A stretch of 64,000 bases of DNA from Sindora glabra (GCA_020226215.1 CM035230.1:25835883-25899882), one strand, 5' to 3'. Counted from the first letter of the stretch, positions 50,900-62,892 are shown. The notes: generated by a model not told the origin, from the sequence alone. Numbers and translations: made by a program.

Positions 50900-51660
50900 T
50901 AGTCTGCTCTTTTGTGCTCATACTTTTTGTAGAATTTGCAATTTCCTTTGAATAAGGCTTTTTTAGGCTTATGTTGCTATTCCTTCATATCATTCTTCTT
51001 CTTTTTATGATTAGATTTTCCCTTATTGTCCTTTTGGAAGGGCCTATTTACTTGTCTAGAACTCAAACCATGAGAGATAAAATTTGCTACTTGCATCTTT
51101 ATTTTCTTTATATCATCTTCTACTTGAGTTACTATAGAAATTATTTCATTAATGGTCAATTCTCCTTTCTGAGTATTGTAAGATGTTTTCAACATATCAA
51201 ATTGAAGAGAAAGTGATTCCAAAGCTCGCCAAATTAAGTAATAATTTTCCATATCGACACTCATACTCTTCAATCGGTTGTAATAATGCACCAGTTTCAT
51301 TATATATTCCCAAATATCACTCACTCCATCATATACAGTCTTTTCCAATAAAGACAGATAATGTCCTTTTTTAGTTTTATCAAACTTGATATATATTTTT
51401 GGCTACTGAATCCAAAAATACTTTTACTTTCTGACTATCAGGAATACTCTGCCTTATAATCTTATCCATAGTGTACTTTATTACTATTAAATAGACTATA
51501 TTGGAATGGGTTCATTTTTTATGTTGTGCTCTTTGAGTAGAAGTTAACTCTTCATTAATTTTTGATTCCTTTTCATGCAAGGCTAGATCAAGATTGGAGG
51601 CCACCAGATATAATTTCAAAGATTCCACCTAGTCCTTATGCTTGGTCCTATTTAAAATTT
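50900..51660 (-). pseudogene. copia gag, broken
   Basis: Fragments match a UBN2-type gag: an IRQSIPDSQ region near 51460, then 51348-50977 with EYIMKLVHYYNRLKSM and INEIIS. A degenerate zinc knuckle follows near 50930, in which the second and last cysteines are tyrosines. Stops and a frameshift precede the knuckle. Confidence 0.8.
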
Positions 51661-53190
51661 TCACAGAGGTCAGTTGTATAGGAACAGAAGTTGAGAAAAA
51701 TTATTAAAATTTATGAAATTAATCATAAATTAACAACATAGCATGTTTGAACAATAATCATGCTTAAATTTTTCTCATAATTATGCAACTATTTGTAGTA
51801 TAATGTTATGATACTTAGTACCAATAGAGTATAAGTATAATAACATAATACAAGAACTACATGCTAAATTCCTCAAACCTAACACCGATAGGGTATTTAA
51901 TAATTTTACAAAAGTAACATATAATTCTAACACTTGTGTTATCACTTACTGACTATATTAATAAAACTATATCGATAGGGTATAATTACCATTAATCTAG
52001 TACTCTCTTAATTTTTATTATTTCAAAATTTAATTACCATAACAATAATTAATCAACATGATATATACATTTAATAAAATATTACAAAAATTTTATGTAA
52101 TTAACCCATGATAAGTGAGTTTAATTATACAAAATTTAAAGGCTTAACATGAGCAATTATAATCTTTATAAAAATTAAATAATTAATTGCATATTAATGA
52201 TAAAAAATTAAGAAAATATGCATACAATGTATAAATCATCCAAAAAATTTTACATAGTAGACAATTACACAAAGATTACACAACAAAAATTTCAAGCCGA
52301 AATTCAATTAAATTAATACTAAAAAAATAGAATAAAAATTAATGAAAAATATTTTATTTTCAAAAAATTATGAAAGAATTATCAAAAAATCAAATTCAGG
52401 GAGTGGAGTACAACCATATTTTTATTTTTGCAAATTATTTTTGGAACACGGTGTGTGTATTGCACGCGCTACTAATGCGAGTGGGCGTTGCCCAAAATTG
52501 GTGCCATACTCACAGACGTGGTGCGTGCATTGCACGCGAGTGCACACGCCACACATAGACATGACGCGTGTAGTGCATCTGCCATGACCGTGACTGGGCT
52601 TCACCCAGATATGCTGTCCATCTTCTTCTTTGCCCGAAACTGAGTTTTCAAGTTTCGAAAGAGTCATTTCAGGTTTGGGGGAAAAATGCAATTTAACTCC
52701 ACTCGATTTTTCAGTTTTTAATGCTAAAAAATTAATGGGTTTTGATCCTAATTAGTTTATAACATTATGCATTAATTAATTCCATAAAATTATGCATATA
52801 TCATGCATTTAATTTTGGCTATAAACCATTACGTTTTTCATCTTTATTCAACATTAATATCTATTTAAAGCTTATTATCATAAATCAATTTGAGGGTTTT
52901 TGTTCATTAATGTGTTTCTAATATTTCTATAATTTTAATTTTCCAGAATTCATGCAAAACATTCAACAATTTTCTAGAATTCTAACAAGAATCTGAAAAT
53001 TATTGTCAAAATTTAACCTCAAATTAAATGAACAACATTTTGATTTAAAAAAGATAAGAAACAATAAATTTAAAAATAATATGCCGTAATGTTTCTGATT
53101 TATTATGGCTAAAGCATACAAAGAATTTATACTAGGTAAAAATAAAATATTAAAACATAATTTGTACAATCTGACTCATTAATATGGATT
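51661..53190 (-). other. Long untranslated leader of the antisense copia element
   Basis: About 1.5 kb between PBS and gag without coding capacity. A GC-rich island at 52440-52620 contains repeated TGCACGCG/CGCGTGCA-type palindromes, including GCGTGCATTGCACGC at 52523-52537. Open frames across this island (52342-52691, both strands) are not supported as genes. Confidence 0.6.
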
Positions 53191-53193
53191 CTA

Positions 53194-53205
53194 ACTCTAA
53201 TACCA
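53194..53205 (-). other. Primer binding site (initiator tRNA-Met)
   Basis: The minus strand reads TGGTATTAGAGT beside the 5' LTR, against TGGTATCAGAGC expected for priming by plant initiator tRNA-Met. The two differences are C-to-T. Confidence 0.85.
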
Positions 53206-53207
53206 AT

Positions 53208-53660
53208 TGTTAGAAGTTTATAGTCTATAAAAATATTTTAATATTTATATAATCATAAATCCATAAAAAAAGAGTACAAGAATTATCTAACTCTGCTATT
53301 GCATCCATAAAATCAGATCAAGAAATTTGTGAAAAATGAAGAATGATATCAATTGATTGGATCACTACCTACATGTCTTCAGATGAGTCTTAGTGAAAAT
53401 TATGATAATAACAAAATTATAATTTGATGGGAGACTGCACCTCACCTTATAAGAAAGTAAGTAAGAATCCAAATCCTAATTGTAACTCAATTAGGATTAA
53501 TTGATCCATCATAATTAATTTAGAATTAGGATATATATATATACACACTTTATAATTATATTATATATATAGTGTAGGTATTATTATTATATTAATGATA
53601 TTGAATTATCATTTAATTAAACTACATATTAAATGTATTAGTCGATTAAATTATTTTACA
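53208..53660 (-). repeat. 5' LTR of the antisense copia element
   Basis: A 453-bp direct repeat partner of 45023-45521, with edges TGTTAGAAG and TTTTACA. It is shorter than its partner mainly through AT-rich indels. Confidence 0.9.
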
Positions 53661-55150
53661 AAGCCCCACACACTGTTTTATATCCCCAAGAAAATTCATC
53701 AAAGGGCCGGCAAGTCTGCCAATTTGGGTGCGTTGGTAATCTATAGACGTTGTCTTTGACTAGTTTTCACTTTGATTGCTTCCCATTGATTTCCACGGGT
53801 TCTATTGCTCCGCTGGAGCTTCAAATAAATGATTGCTTTCGTCACATGGAAGCAGCAGACAAGAAAGGAAGAGTGAGACGTACAGTATACAAGTGCATTG
53901 AAAAGGTCAAAGGGTTGACTGGATTTAACTGGTTTTTTAAGGACATAAATGCCCTTCTCCATAATAAAATTATACAAATGACGTCACTTGTTTTTTAATG
54001 AATTGTCTTTCTCGATGGGCGAGGGTTTGTTAGGATCAAGGATTTCAAACCGTGATTAAACCGAAATTTGAAAATTACAAAATTTTCTTCTCGTTTTCAA
54101 TGGAACGTAATATACTAATTACTTTTAACCGGTCAACTTCAAGTGCAATTGACCGATTAAAAATAATTTGGAAAATTTTGAGAAGTGATGATCAGTGGCT
54201 TTTCTAATGAAAAATTGACAACAAAGGGGATTTATATAATTTTATCTGTCAAATTAGGTAAGAGATATCAAATCGTTCTTTTCTTTTCTTTTTTTTTTTG
54301 GAAATCGAGAAGATCTAAGTATAATTAGAACTAACTTGTGAAAGATTGAAGTAATTCAAACCTAAAAATAACGGTGTTAGTGAAGAAGATTAATAGTATA
54401 AAATGTGACATTTGTATACAAGTAAAGTGAGTTGCTGTAATACGAAGTTGAATTCTCCCATATACTGTCTATATTTTCTTTCTTTCACTTCAAACACTGT
54501 CATACCAAACTAATATCTCACACAATTTATTTTTCAGCCCTTACAAATAATTGAATTCTAAAGATGGCTACCAAAGTTAATATTTAAAGCATATGGTAAT
54601 ATGCTGGTGGGGTTAAATCTATGAATTTTACCAATGGGAGTACGGTAATAGCGGTTGGGATGATGCCTCGTCAACTTATTACATATCATACAACAAATTT
54701 AACCATTTGCATTACAGAATCCTACTTATTAAAAAGGAAAGAATAATATTCAGTTGATCATATGAATTGGGATATTACTCACAATCTTTCAAACACGCAA
54801 GTAAACCTCCCAACAATTAATATAATTATCTCCATGTGGAATTTCTATTTTCAGGAAATTTTTACATATTTTAATTATATTATGTATTTTTACTCTCAAT
54901 TTATAAATTTCAAAACTATTCAATAAGATCTGAAATTAGGTATTGAATATAGATTAAGTGATACCAATCAATATAGAATGATTAGTTAAATGTATAAAAT
55001 TCAATTTAATGAATGTAGATTAAATGATATCAATCAATACAGAATGATTAGTTAAATATATAAAATTCAATATAATAGATATAGAAATTTAAAATCTATT
55101 TTTAAATTGTAATTGGAATAAGGATAATAATATCACATTAGAGAGATACA
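53661..55150. other. Intergenic DNA of copy B between the two copia insertions
   Basis: Starts with the AAGCC target duplication and is collinear with 13096-14530 of copy A. The stretch 53670-54040, containing GGTCAAAG-GTTGACTGGATT and GCCCTTCT..ATAATAAAATTATAC, is well conserved between copies. A reading frame at 53750-53998 is not open in copy A, so I do not call it a gene. It ends with ATACA at 55146-55150, the left flank of the next element. Confidence 0.6.
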
Positions 55151-56059
55151 TGCTGCAGTTTTCTTCACCAAAAACAATAAAAGTTCTAGTGGATCTAAGC
55201 ATTTAGAGTTAAAATACCTCACAGTCAGAGATCTTGTGAAGAAAGGGGACATAATGGTAGAGCACATTCATACTGATGCTATGCTGGCGGATCCCATGAC
55301 TAAAGGACTTAGACCTATAATTTTTCAAAAGCATGTTGAGAATATGGGAATTGTAGGCTCTTTTGATATCTTTGGTTAGTGGGAGTTGTTTTCTTTTATG
55401 TAATTTTGATGTGTTGTTTTCTTATATCTTTACATATACTTGTTGGTACATTGATTATGAATTTATGATAAGTTATCGATGCATGCATCATTTGATTATA
55501 ATTTGCCAATGTTGTTATAATTTTTTATGAGGGTTAAGACTTGGTGTCAGTCGTTAGTTCCTGAGCTTAATTATTTGTCTCAAAATCGACACATTTTGGG
55601 ATTTGTGAGACAATCTGGCTTTGTATATTGCCAGCTGATTTCTTGTACTATGTGAATTTTTTAGAGAAATCATTGAGGACTGACATGAAAGATAAGCATG
55701 ATTGATCACAATTCTGATGCCATCTTTCATGCTACACTATCACATCAGTGACTAAGTATATATAGTTCATGATATTTTGTAACCATGGAAGGTCCTACAT
55801 TATTAAAGAATGTAACTATCGCTATGATTCGGTATCATTGGCTATATAAGCTTAGTCAAATTTTAAGGCATTTATCTCTAGGGTGGTGTATTTTTTAAAA
55901 TTGTGGCCACATATATTTACAAAAAAAAAAAATAGTCCTCAGCCCAAGAGTCATTTTTCAAAATAAAATATTTTATAAAATAAAATTAATTACAATTAAT
56001 GTTGTCCAAGTGGGAGAATGTAAAAATATTTTGGACTACCATTAATTGGGTCTTTTATT
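55151..56059 (+). repeat. Duplicated 3' fragment of copia (RNase H end to LTR start)
   Basis: It matches 61581-62489 base for base with a constant offset of 6430 and no indels, and differs at about ten positions, mostly transitions. It begins inside RNase H at TGCTGCAG, includes the stop codon, 3' UTR and PPT (56008-56018), and ends 41 bp into the LTR. Confidence 0.93.
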
Positions 56060-56444
56060 GAGTTTGGAGGTGAACCATCTTGATAATAAACTCTTTTACA
56101 CCATCAGTGTTATCATACTTCATAGTCGTCAGTTCCTTCATTAGGCATCCAGATTTAGCATTATCAGATACTTGATACCTTTGCCCAATAGCATCCATAA
56201 ATTCTTTGGCCTTGGTTGCATCTACCAATCTACCCAATAGATGTTCAGGTACAGATCTCTTAATTATAATAAGGCTAAGCCTATTAGATCTCTCCCATTT
56301 TGCATAGTAATCTTTTTGCTCTTGAGTACTTTCAGGAGTGAGTGTTGGCGGTTCTAGCTCACGCAAGGCTAAATCAAGATCTATAATACCAAAAGCAAAC
56401 TCTATATCCTGCTTCCACCTCTTATAATTTGTACCATTTAACAA
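56060..56444 (-). pseudogene. copia gag N-terminal half, inverted
   Basis: An open minus-strand frame from the ATG at 56444 encodes a gag with LNGTNYKRWKQDIEFA, LDLALRE, the region around RSNRLSLIIIKRSVPEHL, and FIIKMVHLQTQ at the end, typical of plant copia UBN2 gag. It breaks off at the inversion point (about 56060). The natural continuation, LKNLKIELSD, lies on the + strand at about 58085. Confidence 0.88.
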
Positions 56445-56869
56445 TTCAATAGTTGCAGTGTTATTGTTTACTGCAAAAGAGACTGTGAAAGAATAATTAG
56501 AGATGCAATATGTTAGTTCTGAACATTTTAAATTTATTCATAACCACAATTAGGAGTATATAAAATATCACTACATTCTTCCCTTTGGGCAGAGAATGCA
56601 ATGTATGAAAGACCCTCCTAAAAATTGAAGCCAACCAGGATAATATATTATTATTACAAAATTACCCCCTTTGGGCAGGTAAAATTTATAATAATAAAAT
56701 AAATTCAGAAATAATATTTTGCTTCAATAATTCAATTTCTAATTATATCATACAATAACCCCCCTTGGGCAGGTCATTATATGAAATAATTAAAAAATAT
56801 TAATTAGCTCATTTTTTAATTACAACACATAGTTGCCCCCTTTGGGCAGATAATTATGTGAAATAATTA

Positions 56870-56923
<54 letters not shown>
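56870..56923. repeat. (TAA)n microsatellite
   Basis: About 17 uninterrupted TAA units within the inverted copia leader. Confidence 0.95.
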
Positions 56924-57615
56924 CCTGTAAATATTTTTTTTAATAGCTCGAAGACTTATAAATCAAAATAAATAATTTTACTTTGGTGATAATTACCTAT
57001 TTCAACCTATAAGTCTCCCAAAAGAACCGGGATATTTAAATGAAGCCCAAAATTATAAATTAAAATAAAATATGATCAGCCCATTAAGGGATGCTAAACA
57101 ATATGCACCAATACTGATCATAAAAAAAAATCATATTGCATCAAAAACACAATCTCAATATATATTTGTTGCTAATTAAAAATAAATAAGTTTTCCTAAT
57201 TTTCTCCTAACTTTATAAGAGTATGCATTTAGGATTGTAATTTTGGGAGAGTGAAAAAAATTATAATTAATTAATTTTTTTTATTGTAAAATATTATAAA
57301 TTAGTTAAAAGAAATATAAATATAAAGTAAATATTTATTGCAACAAAAGAAAAGGTAAAATAAATAAATAAAGAATAATAAAATATATATAAAATCATTG
57401 CATGGGGTCCACCATCAATAATGGCACTGGTCACGTCTAAATTAAAATTTTTCTCAATTTTCTGTATTAATCCTTAGGTGATGATGTGCTTCAATCAAGC
57501 TTGGTTAAAGACGTGCATCACATCGGCGTTTTTAACCAAAGAACCCAGACCAAATGCCTAGGCGATGAGGCAATGGTTTTCGGGAAAAAGAAAAAAATCC
57601 AGAAACAGGGGAAAG

Positions 57616-57617
<2 letters not shown>

Positions 57618-57688
<71 letters not shown>
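57618..57688. repeat. (AT)n microsatellite, about 35 units
   Basis: An uninterrupted dinucleotide run that generates spurious Ile-Tyr reading frames on both strands. Confidence 0.95.
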
Positions 57689-57691
<3 letters not shown>

Positions 57692-58084
57692 CTAACAACA
57701 ATGAATAAATATAAATCATACTAATCGTGAACAATAAAATCAAATTAATATTTTGACAAAACAATTATACATAAATAATGTATTTTATTTGAAAAGTAAA
57801 AGAAGTATAATCAGAATATTGGTTTAGGTAAATTGTAATTCCCGATCAAATTTGTAGGTTGTTCAATAGAGAGAAAAAAAAATTTGTGCGCTGAGTTCAC
57901 AGAAACCTATGAAGGCAAAGACAATTACATTATATCAAATTAAACACAATAGAATGGAAAACAAAATATATCTAAATCTGTATTTAATTTGATAAAAAAT
58001 TATCAAATCAAAATAGATAATAACAATTATATAAATTGCATGAAAAAGACATGTATTTTAATTCTAAATCTATTGTAAGAGGCT

Positions 58085-60046
58085 CTGAAGAACTTAAAAA
58101 TTGAATTGTCGGATACCTTTCTTGTCCCACATGCATTGAATTCCTTACCTCCAGAATTCAGTCAAATCAAGACAGCCTATAATACCTTGAACACACCCTA
58201 GACCATTAATGAACTCATCACTAAGTGCGTTGCTGAGGAAGAAAAATTGAGGAAAGAAAAGAAAGAAATAAGTTTTTTGACCCAACCAAAATCCTTACCT
58301 AGCAAAAGCCTAACCCACAAGAAAAAGAAATCTAAATCTCATGCTCCAAGGAACAATTTTTCTAAATCTCAGAAGGCCCACAGGCATGGTAATAATAATA
58401 ATAATAATAACGGTCATAAACCACAAGTGGGAGGCCCTACAGGTTCCATCCATAAGAATGTAGAGTGCTATCATTGTCATAAGAAAGGTCATAAGAGGAA
58501 TGATTGCTATAGATTCAAGTCTTGGTTAGAAAAGAAAAAAGGAAATGAGAATGGTAAACTCTTATCCTTAGCTTGCTTTGAATCAAATTTAATTGATGTC
58601 CCTATAGATTCTTGGTTGTTTGATAGTGGTTCTACAACTCACGTTGCAATTACCTTGCAGGGGTTCGTAAGCAAGAGGAAACCAAGTGAGAGAGAGTCCA
58701 AGCTTAGAGTAGGAAATAATCTTGAAGTTGTAGTTGAATGCATAGGAGACGTTATTTTACGTTTAGAAAACTTTATTGAGATTACATTGAATAATGTTTT
58801 TTATGTTCCTAGTTTTAGACGTAATTTAATTTCAATTTCTCTTTTGGATAGGCTTGGATACACATTTATTTTTGGAAATGGAAAAGTTGATATTTTATTG
58901 CATTCTGAGTCCATTGGTTTTGGTGTTCTTGATAATGGTTTATATCGGTTACTTTTAGCCTCTGATAGTCCTTATGCTTCTTTGAATGTTGAAAATATGA
59001 TTTCAAAATGGCCTAGAATTAAGGAAACATCATCAGTCTTATGGCATAGAAGATTGGGACATATATCTAGGGAATGGGTAGGGAGGTTAATTAAAGAGAA
59101 TATTCTTCCTTCCTTAGATTTTGATGATATGGACATATGTGTCAGCTGTATTAGGGGCAAGTTAACTAAGACTAAAAGGAAAGGCGCTACTCATAATTCA
59201 AATCTTTTAGAAATAATTCATACTGATATATCTGGACCATACTCTTCCACCATTTGTGGTTGTCGTTATTTTGTTACATTCATTGATGACTTTTCTCGAT
59301 ATGGTTATCTTTATTTGATAAAAGAAAAATCTAATGTACTTGTGAAATTCAAAATTTTCAAAATTGAAGTTGAAAAACAATTAGGAAAAGTCATCAAGAT
59401 TGTGAGATCTGATCGAGGAGGTGAATATTATGGCAAACAAGATGTGTTTGGGCAACACATGGGACCGTTTGCTAGGTTTTTACAAGATTATGGAATTGTT
59501 CTACAATATACCATGCCTGGTAGTCCTGAACAAAATGGCATTGCTGAAAGGCATAATCGAACTCTTAAAGACATGATGAGGAGCATGATGAGTGAAACAA
59601 ATTTACCTGAATTTCTTTGGGGTGAGGCCATTAAAACTGCTTTGTACATCCTTAACCGTGTTCCTAGCAAGTCAGTACCTAAAATACCCTTTGAGCTTTG
59701 GACCGGCAGAAAACCTAGCCTTAATCATTTTCGAGTTTACGGTTGTCCTTCTGAAATAAAAATTTATGATCCATCAATAAAGAAACTTGATCCAAGATCT
59801 GTTCGTTATTACTTCATAGGGTATCCAGATCGTGCAAAAGGATACAAGTTCTATTGCCCTACAAGAGGTACAAAAATAATTGAGTCCATGACTGCAAAAT
59901 TTCTTAAGCTTGATGTTGCTGATTTGTCACCAAATCCAGGGCACCTTGAAACACAAGATGATCCAGCTTCCATTACCATTCCACTAGTTTTACCTAGTCA
60001 GACTTTTGTACCTCCATCTGTTCATGTTGAGATACAAAATGATTAA
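58085..60046 (+). pseudogene. copia gag C-terminus, protease and integrase
   Basis: Reading starts at the inversion junction with LKNLKIELSD and HALNSLPPEFSQIKTAYNT; a TGG-to-TAG stop near 58202 separates this from a 599-codon open frame (58247-60046). Features in order: basic gag tail, zinc knuckle [14 protein letters not shown] (about 58468), protease DSGST (about 58624), GAG-pre-integrase with HRRLGH and CVSC, integrase catalytic residues in HTDIS, RSDRGGE and NGIAERHNR, then the integrase C-terminal region. Catalytic residues are intact, so decay is recent. The frame ends at a stop in the integrase-RT linker. Confidence 0.9.
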
Positions 60047-61809
60047 AATGTAGAGCGTGACCAAATTGTAGAACCTGTTGCAGCTATTCCCATTGAAAAT
60101 CACTAACCTGTTCAACCAGTAGAGCAGATCCCTATTAGAAGGTCAGTCAAACAAAGGAGGGCAGCAATTTCAAATGATTATTATGTTTATCTTGGTGAGA
60201 GTGAATATAATATTAGGGATGTTGTTGATCCAACAACGTATAGTCAAGCAATGAACAATCAACAATCTGATCTGTGGTTAAATGTTATGAATGAAGAAAT
60301 TCAGTCTATGATAAAAAATAAAGTATGGGAACTTGTTGAGCTTCTGCAAAATTATAAGGCAATTGGTTGCAAATGGGTGTGCAAGACTAAGAAAGATTCA
60401 ATTGGAAGAATTGAACGATTTAAAGCAAGATTGGTAGCTAAAGGTTTCACTCAAAGAGAAGGAATTGACTACTTTGAGACCTTCTCACCAGTATCTTCTA
60501 AAGACTCATTCAGGATTATTATGGCCTTGGTTGCACATTTTAATTTAGAGCTTCATTAGATGGATGTCAAAATAGCCTTTTTGAATGGTGAACTTATGGA
60601 AGATGTCTACATGAAACAACTTGAAGGTTTTCAGACAAATGAATCTGAGCATCTGGTATGCAAGTTACGAAAATCGATATATGGTTTAAAACAAGCATCC
60701 CGACAATGGTATTTAAAGTTGATGAGTTGATTATATCTATGGGCTTCACAGAAAATAAAGTTGACCAGTGTATTTATCTCAAGATCAGTGGGAGCAACTT
60801 TATTTTTCTCATCTTGTATGTTGATGATATTCTATTGGCTAGCAATAGTCTAGCTTTGCTACATGATACCAAACAAATGTTGTCTAGAGCTTTTGATATG
60901 AAGGATCTTGGTGAGGCATCATTTGTTTTGGGTATTCAAATTCATAGGGACAGAACTTGCAATTTATTGGGATTATCTCAAAAGGCATATATTGACAGGA
61001 TTCTTGAAAGATTTGAAATGCAGAATTGTAAACCTGGGGATATTCCAGTTGTGAAAGGTGATAAGTTTAGCAACATGCAGTGCCCAACAAATGAGATAGA
61101 GAAACAGTCAATGCAAAATGTTCCCTATGCAAGTGCCGTTGGAAGTTTAATGTACGCTCAAGTTTGCACTAGACCAGATTTAGCTTTTATGGTTAGTGTT
61201 CTTGACAGGTATTTGTCTAACCCTGGTAGAGATCATTGGTGTGCTGCTAAGAAGGTTATGAGATACTTGCAGAAAACCAAAGGTTATATGCTCGTTTATA
61301 GGAATGTTGATAACCTTAAAGTAATTGGGTATTCAGACTCAGATTTTGTTGGATGTTCCGATGATATGAAATCTACTTCAGGTTACATTTTCATGATGGC
61401 TAGAGGTGCTATATCCTGGAAAAGTGCTAAGTAGACATTGACAGCTTCTTCCACTATGCAAGCACAATTCGTTGCTTGTTATGGTGCTGCTTCACAAGCT
61501 ATTTGGTTGAAAAATTTCATTTCAGGATTACAGATTGTTGACTCTATTGCTAGACCACTGAAAATTTATTGTGATAATAGTGCTGCAGTTTTCTTCACCA
61601 AAAATAATAAAAGTTCTAGTGGATCTAAGCATTTAGAGTTAAAATACCTCACAGTCAGAGATCTTGTGAAGAAAGGGGACATAGTGGTAGAGCACATTCA
61701 TACTGATGCTATGTTAGCGGATCCCATGACTAAAGGACTTAGACCTATAATTTTTCAAAAGCATGTTGAGAATATGGGAATTGTAGGCTCTTTTGATATC
61801 TTTGGTTAG
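60047..61809 (+). pseudogene. copia reverse transcriptase-RNase H, broken
   Basis: A continuation of pol with several lesions: stops at 60044 and near 60104, a stop replacing Gln in LHQMDVK (60557), a one-base deletion near 60718 after SRQWYLK, and a CAG-to-TAG stop at 61432. Domains are otherwise complete: LVAKGFTQREGIDY, SIYGLKQASRQW, YVDDILLAS (60820), RNase H with GYSDSDFVGCSDD (61330), and a C-terminus ending at 61809 after MLADPMTKGL. Few lesions compared with the antisense element indicate a younger copy. Confidence 0.9.
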
Positions 61810-62437
61810 TGGGAGTTGTTTTCTTTTATGTAATTTTGATGTGTTATTTTCTTATATCTTTACATATACTTGTTGGTACATTGATTACGAATTTATGATA
61901 AGTTATCGATGCATGCATCATTTGATTATAATTTGCCAATGTTGTTATAATTTTTTATGAGGGTTAAGACTTGGTGTCAGTCGTTAGTTCCTGAGCTTAA
62001 TTATTTGTCTCAAAATCGACACATTTTGGGATTTGTGAGACAATCTGGCTTTGTATATTGCCAGCTGATTTCTTGTACTATGTGAATTTTTTAGAGAAAT
62101 CATTGAGGACTGACATGAAAGATAAACATGATTGATCACAATTCTGATGCCATCTTTCATGCTACACTATCACATCAGTGACTAAGTATATATAGTTCAT
62201 GATATTTTGTAACCATGGAAGGTCCTACATTATTAAAGAATCTAACTATCGCTATGATTCGGTATCATTGGCTATATAAGCTTAGTCAAATTTTAAGGCA
62301 TTTATCTCTAGGGTGGTGTATTTTTTAAAATTGTGGCCATATATATTTACAAAAAAAAAAAATAGTCCTCAGCCCAAGAGTCATTTTTCAAAATAAAATA
62401 TTTTATAAAATAAAATTAATTATAATTAATGTTGTCC

Positions 62438-62448
62438 AAGTGGGAGAA
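62438..62448 (+). other. Polypurine tract of the rearranged copia element
   Basis: AAGTGGGAGAA directly precedes the TG of the LTR. The same sequence stands at 56008-56018 in the duplicated 3' fragment. Confidence 0.88.
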
Positions 62449-62892
62449 TGTAAAAATATTTTGGACTACCATTAATTGGGTCTTTTATTTTATTTTATTT
62501 AAAATGGGTTGAGTCTGATCTTAGAGTTATATTTTTAAGTCCAGCTTTTGTGATCACTTTTATGGATTAGAAATACCTGGTGGGCTGATGTGTTTTGCAG
62601 CAAGTATAGACCTTTAACCAACTAGGCTTTTGATGGGTGAGCCCAGTAGGACTTTCTATTTAAGCAAGTTAGGTCCCCCTAGCCACTCTACGCTCTATCA
62701 TTAACCACAAAATACTTTGTGAATCTTGGTGCCCCATCGACTGTAAATTCGTAGAGAAGGCAGGGAAGACCAAACCTTTGTTCATTAGTTTATTATGATG
62801 AACACAAGTACACTATCTATTTCCTTAAATCATGTATTTTATGTTCTTGATCTATGTAAGTTTGTATCCTATATGAATAATTTTTTCCTACA
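62449..62892 (+). repeat. Only full LTR of the rearranged copia element
   Basis: 444 bp beginning TGTAAAAATATT after the PPT and ending CCTACA before the ATACA flank. A second copy exists only as the first 41 bp at 56019-56059. Confidence 0.88.

Larger units (their letters stand above)
45023..53660 (-). mobile_element. Ty1-copia retrotransposon (old, antisense) with nested solo LTR
   Basis: Complete but inactive element of 8638 bp. LTRs 45023-45521 and 53208-53660 both run TG...CA and are flanked by AAGCC duplications. On the minus strand the order is PBS, leader, gag, protease, integrase, RT, RNase H and PPT, as in Ty1-copia. Coding is broken by many stops. The LTRs differ by roughly 13 percent by eye, so the insertion is old. 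A 1661-bp solo LTR interrupts RNase H. Copy A has the empty site, so this element exists only in copy B. Confidence 0.93.
56445..58088 (-). other. Inverted copia leader with repeated motif and PBS remnant
   Basis: About 1.6 kb of leader on the minus strand with four copies of CTGCCCAAAGGGG-like sequence (56581-56592, 56665-56680, 56759-56774, 56836-56849), a TAA microsatellite and a TA microsatellite. At the end the + strand reads GGCTCTGA (58081-58088), equal to the inner 8 bases of the complement of TGGTATCAGAGCC, the initiator tRNA-Met primer site; the outer TACCA is missing at the junction with gag. Confidence 0.65.
55151..62892 (+). mobile_element. Rearranged Ty1-copia retrotransposon lacking a 5' LTR, with inverted 5' segment
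   Basis: A 7742-bp insert flanked by ATACA (55146-55150 and 62893-62897) and absent from copy A. It has three blocks: 55151-56059 (+), a 909-bp duplicate of RNase H end, 3' UTR, PPT and first 41 bp of LTR; 56060 to about 58088 (-), gag N-terminal half, leader and PBS remnant; and about 58085-62892 (+), gag C-terminal half, pol, PPT and one full LTR. No 5' LTR exists. The LTR runs TGTA...TACA. Confidence 0.88.

Noticed and set aside
52342..52691. Reading frames on both strands at the GC-rich part of the antisense copia leader
   Set aside because: They have no homology, lie between PBS and gag, and arise from CpG-rich palindromes.
53750..53998. 82-residue reading frame near a conserved stretch
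   Set aside because: The equivalent copy A sequence (13160-13400) is not open, so conservation is not at the protein level.
55151..56059. Considered as a 5' LTR of the copia element
   Set aside because: It contains RNase H coding sequence, the stop codon and the polypurine tract, and only its last 41 bp are LTR.
56577..56849. Regularly spaced repeats considered as a CRISPR-like array
   Set aside because: The genome is eukaryotic, the repeats are short and imperfect, spacing is irregular, and they lie in a retrotransposon leader.
57486..57764. Ile-Tyr repeat proteins on both strands
   Set aside because: Translations of an (AT)n microsatellite.
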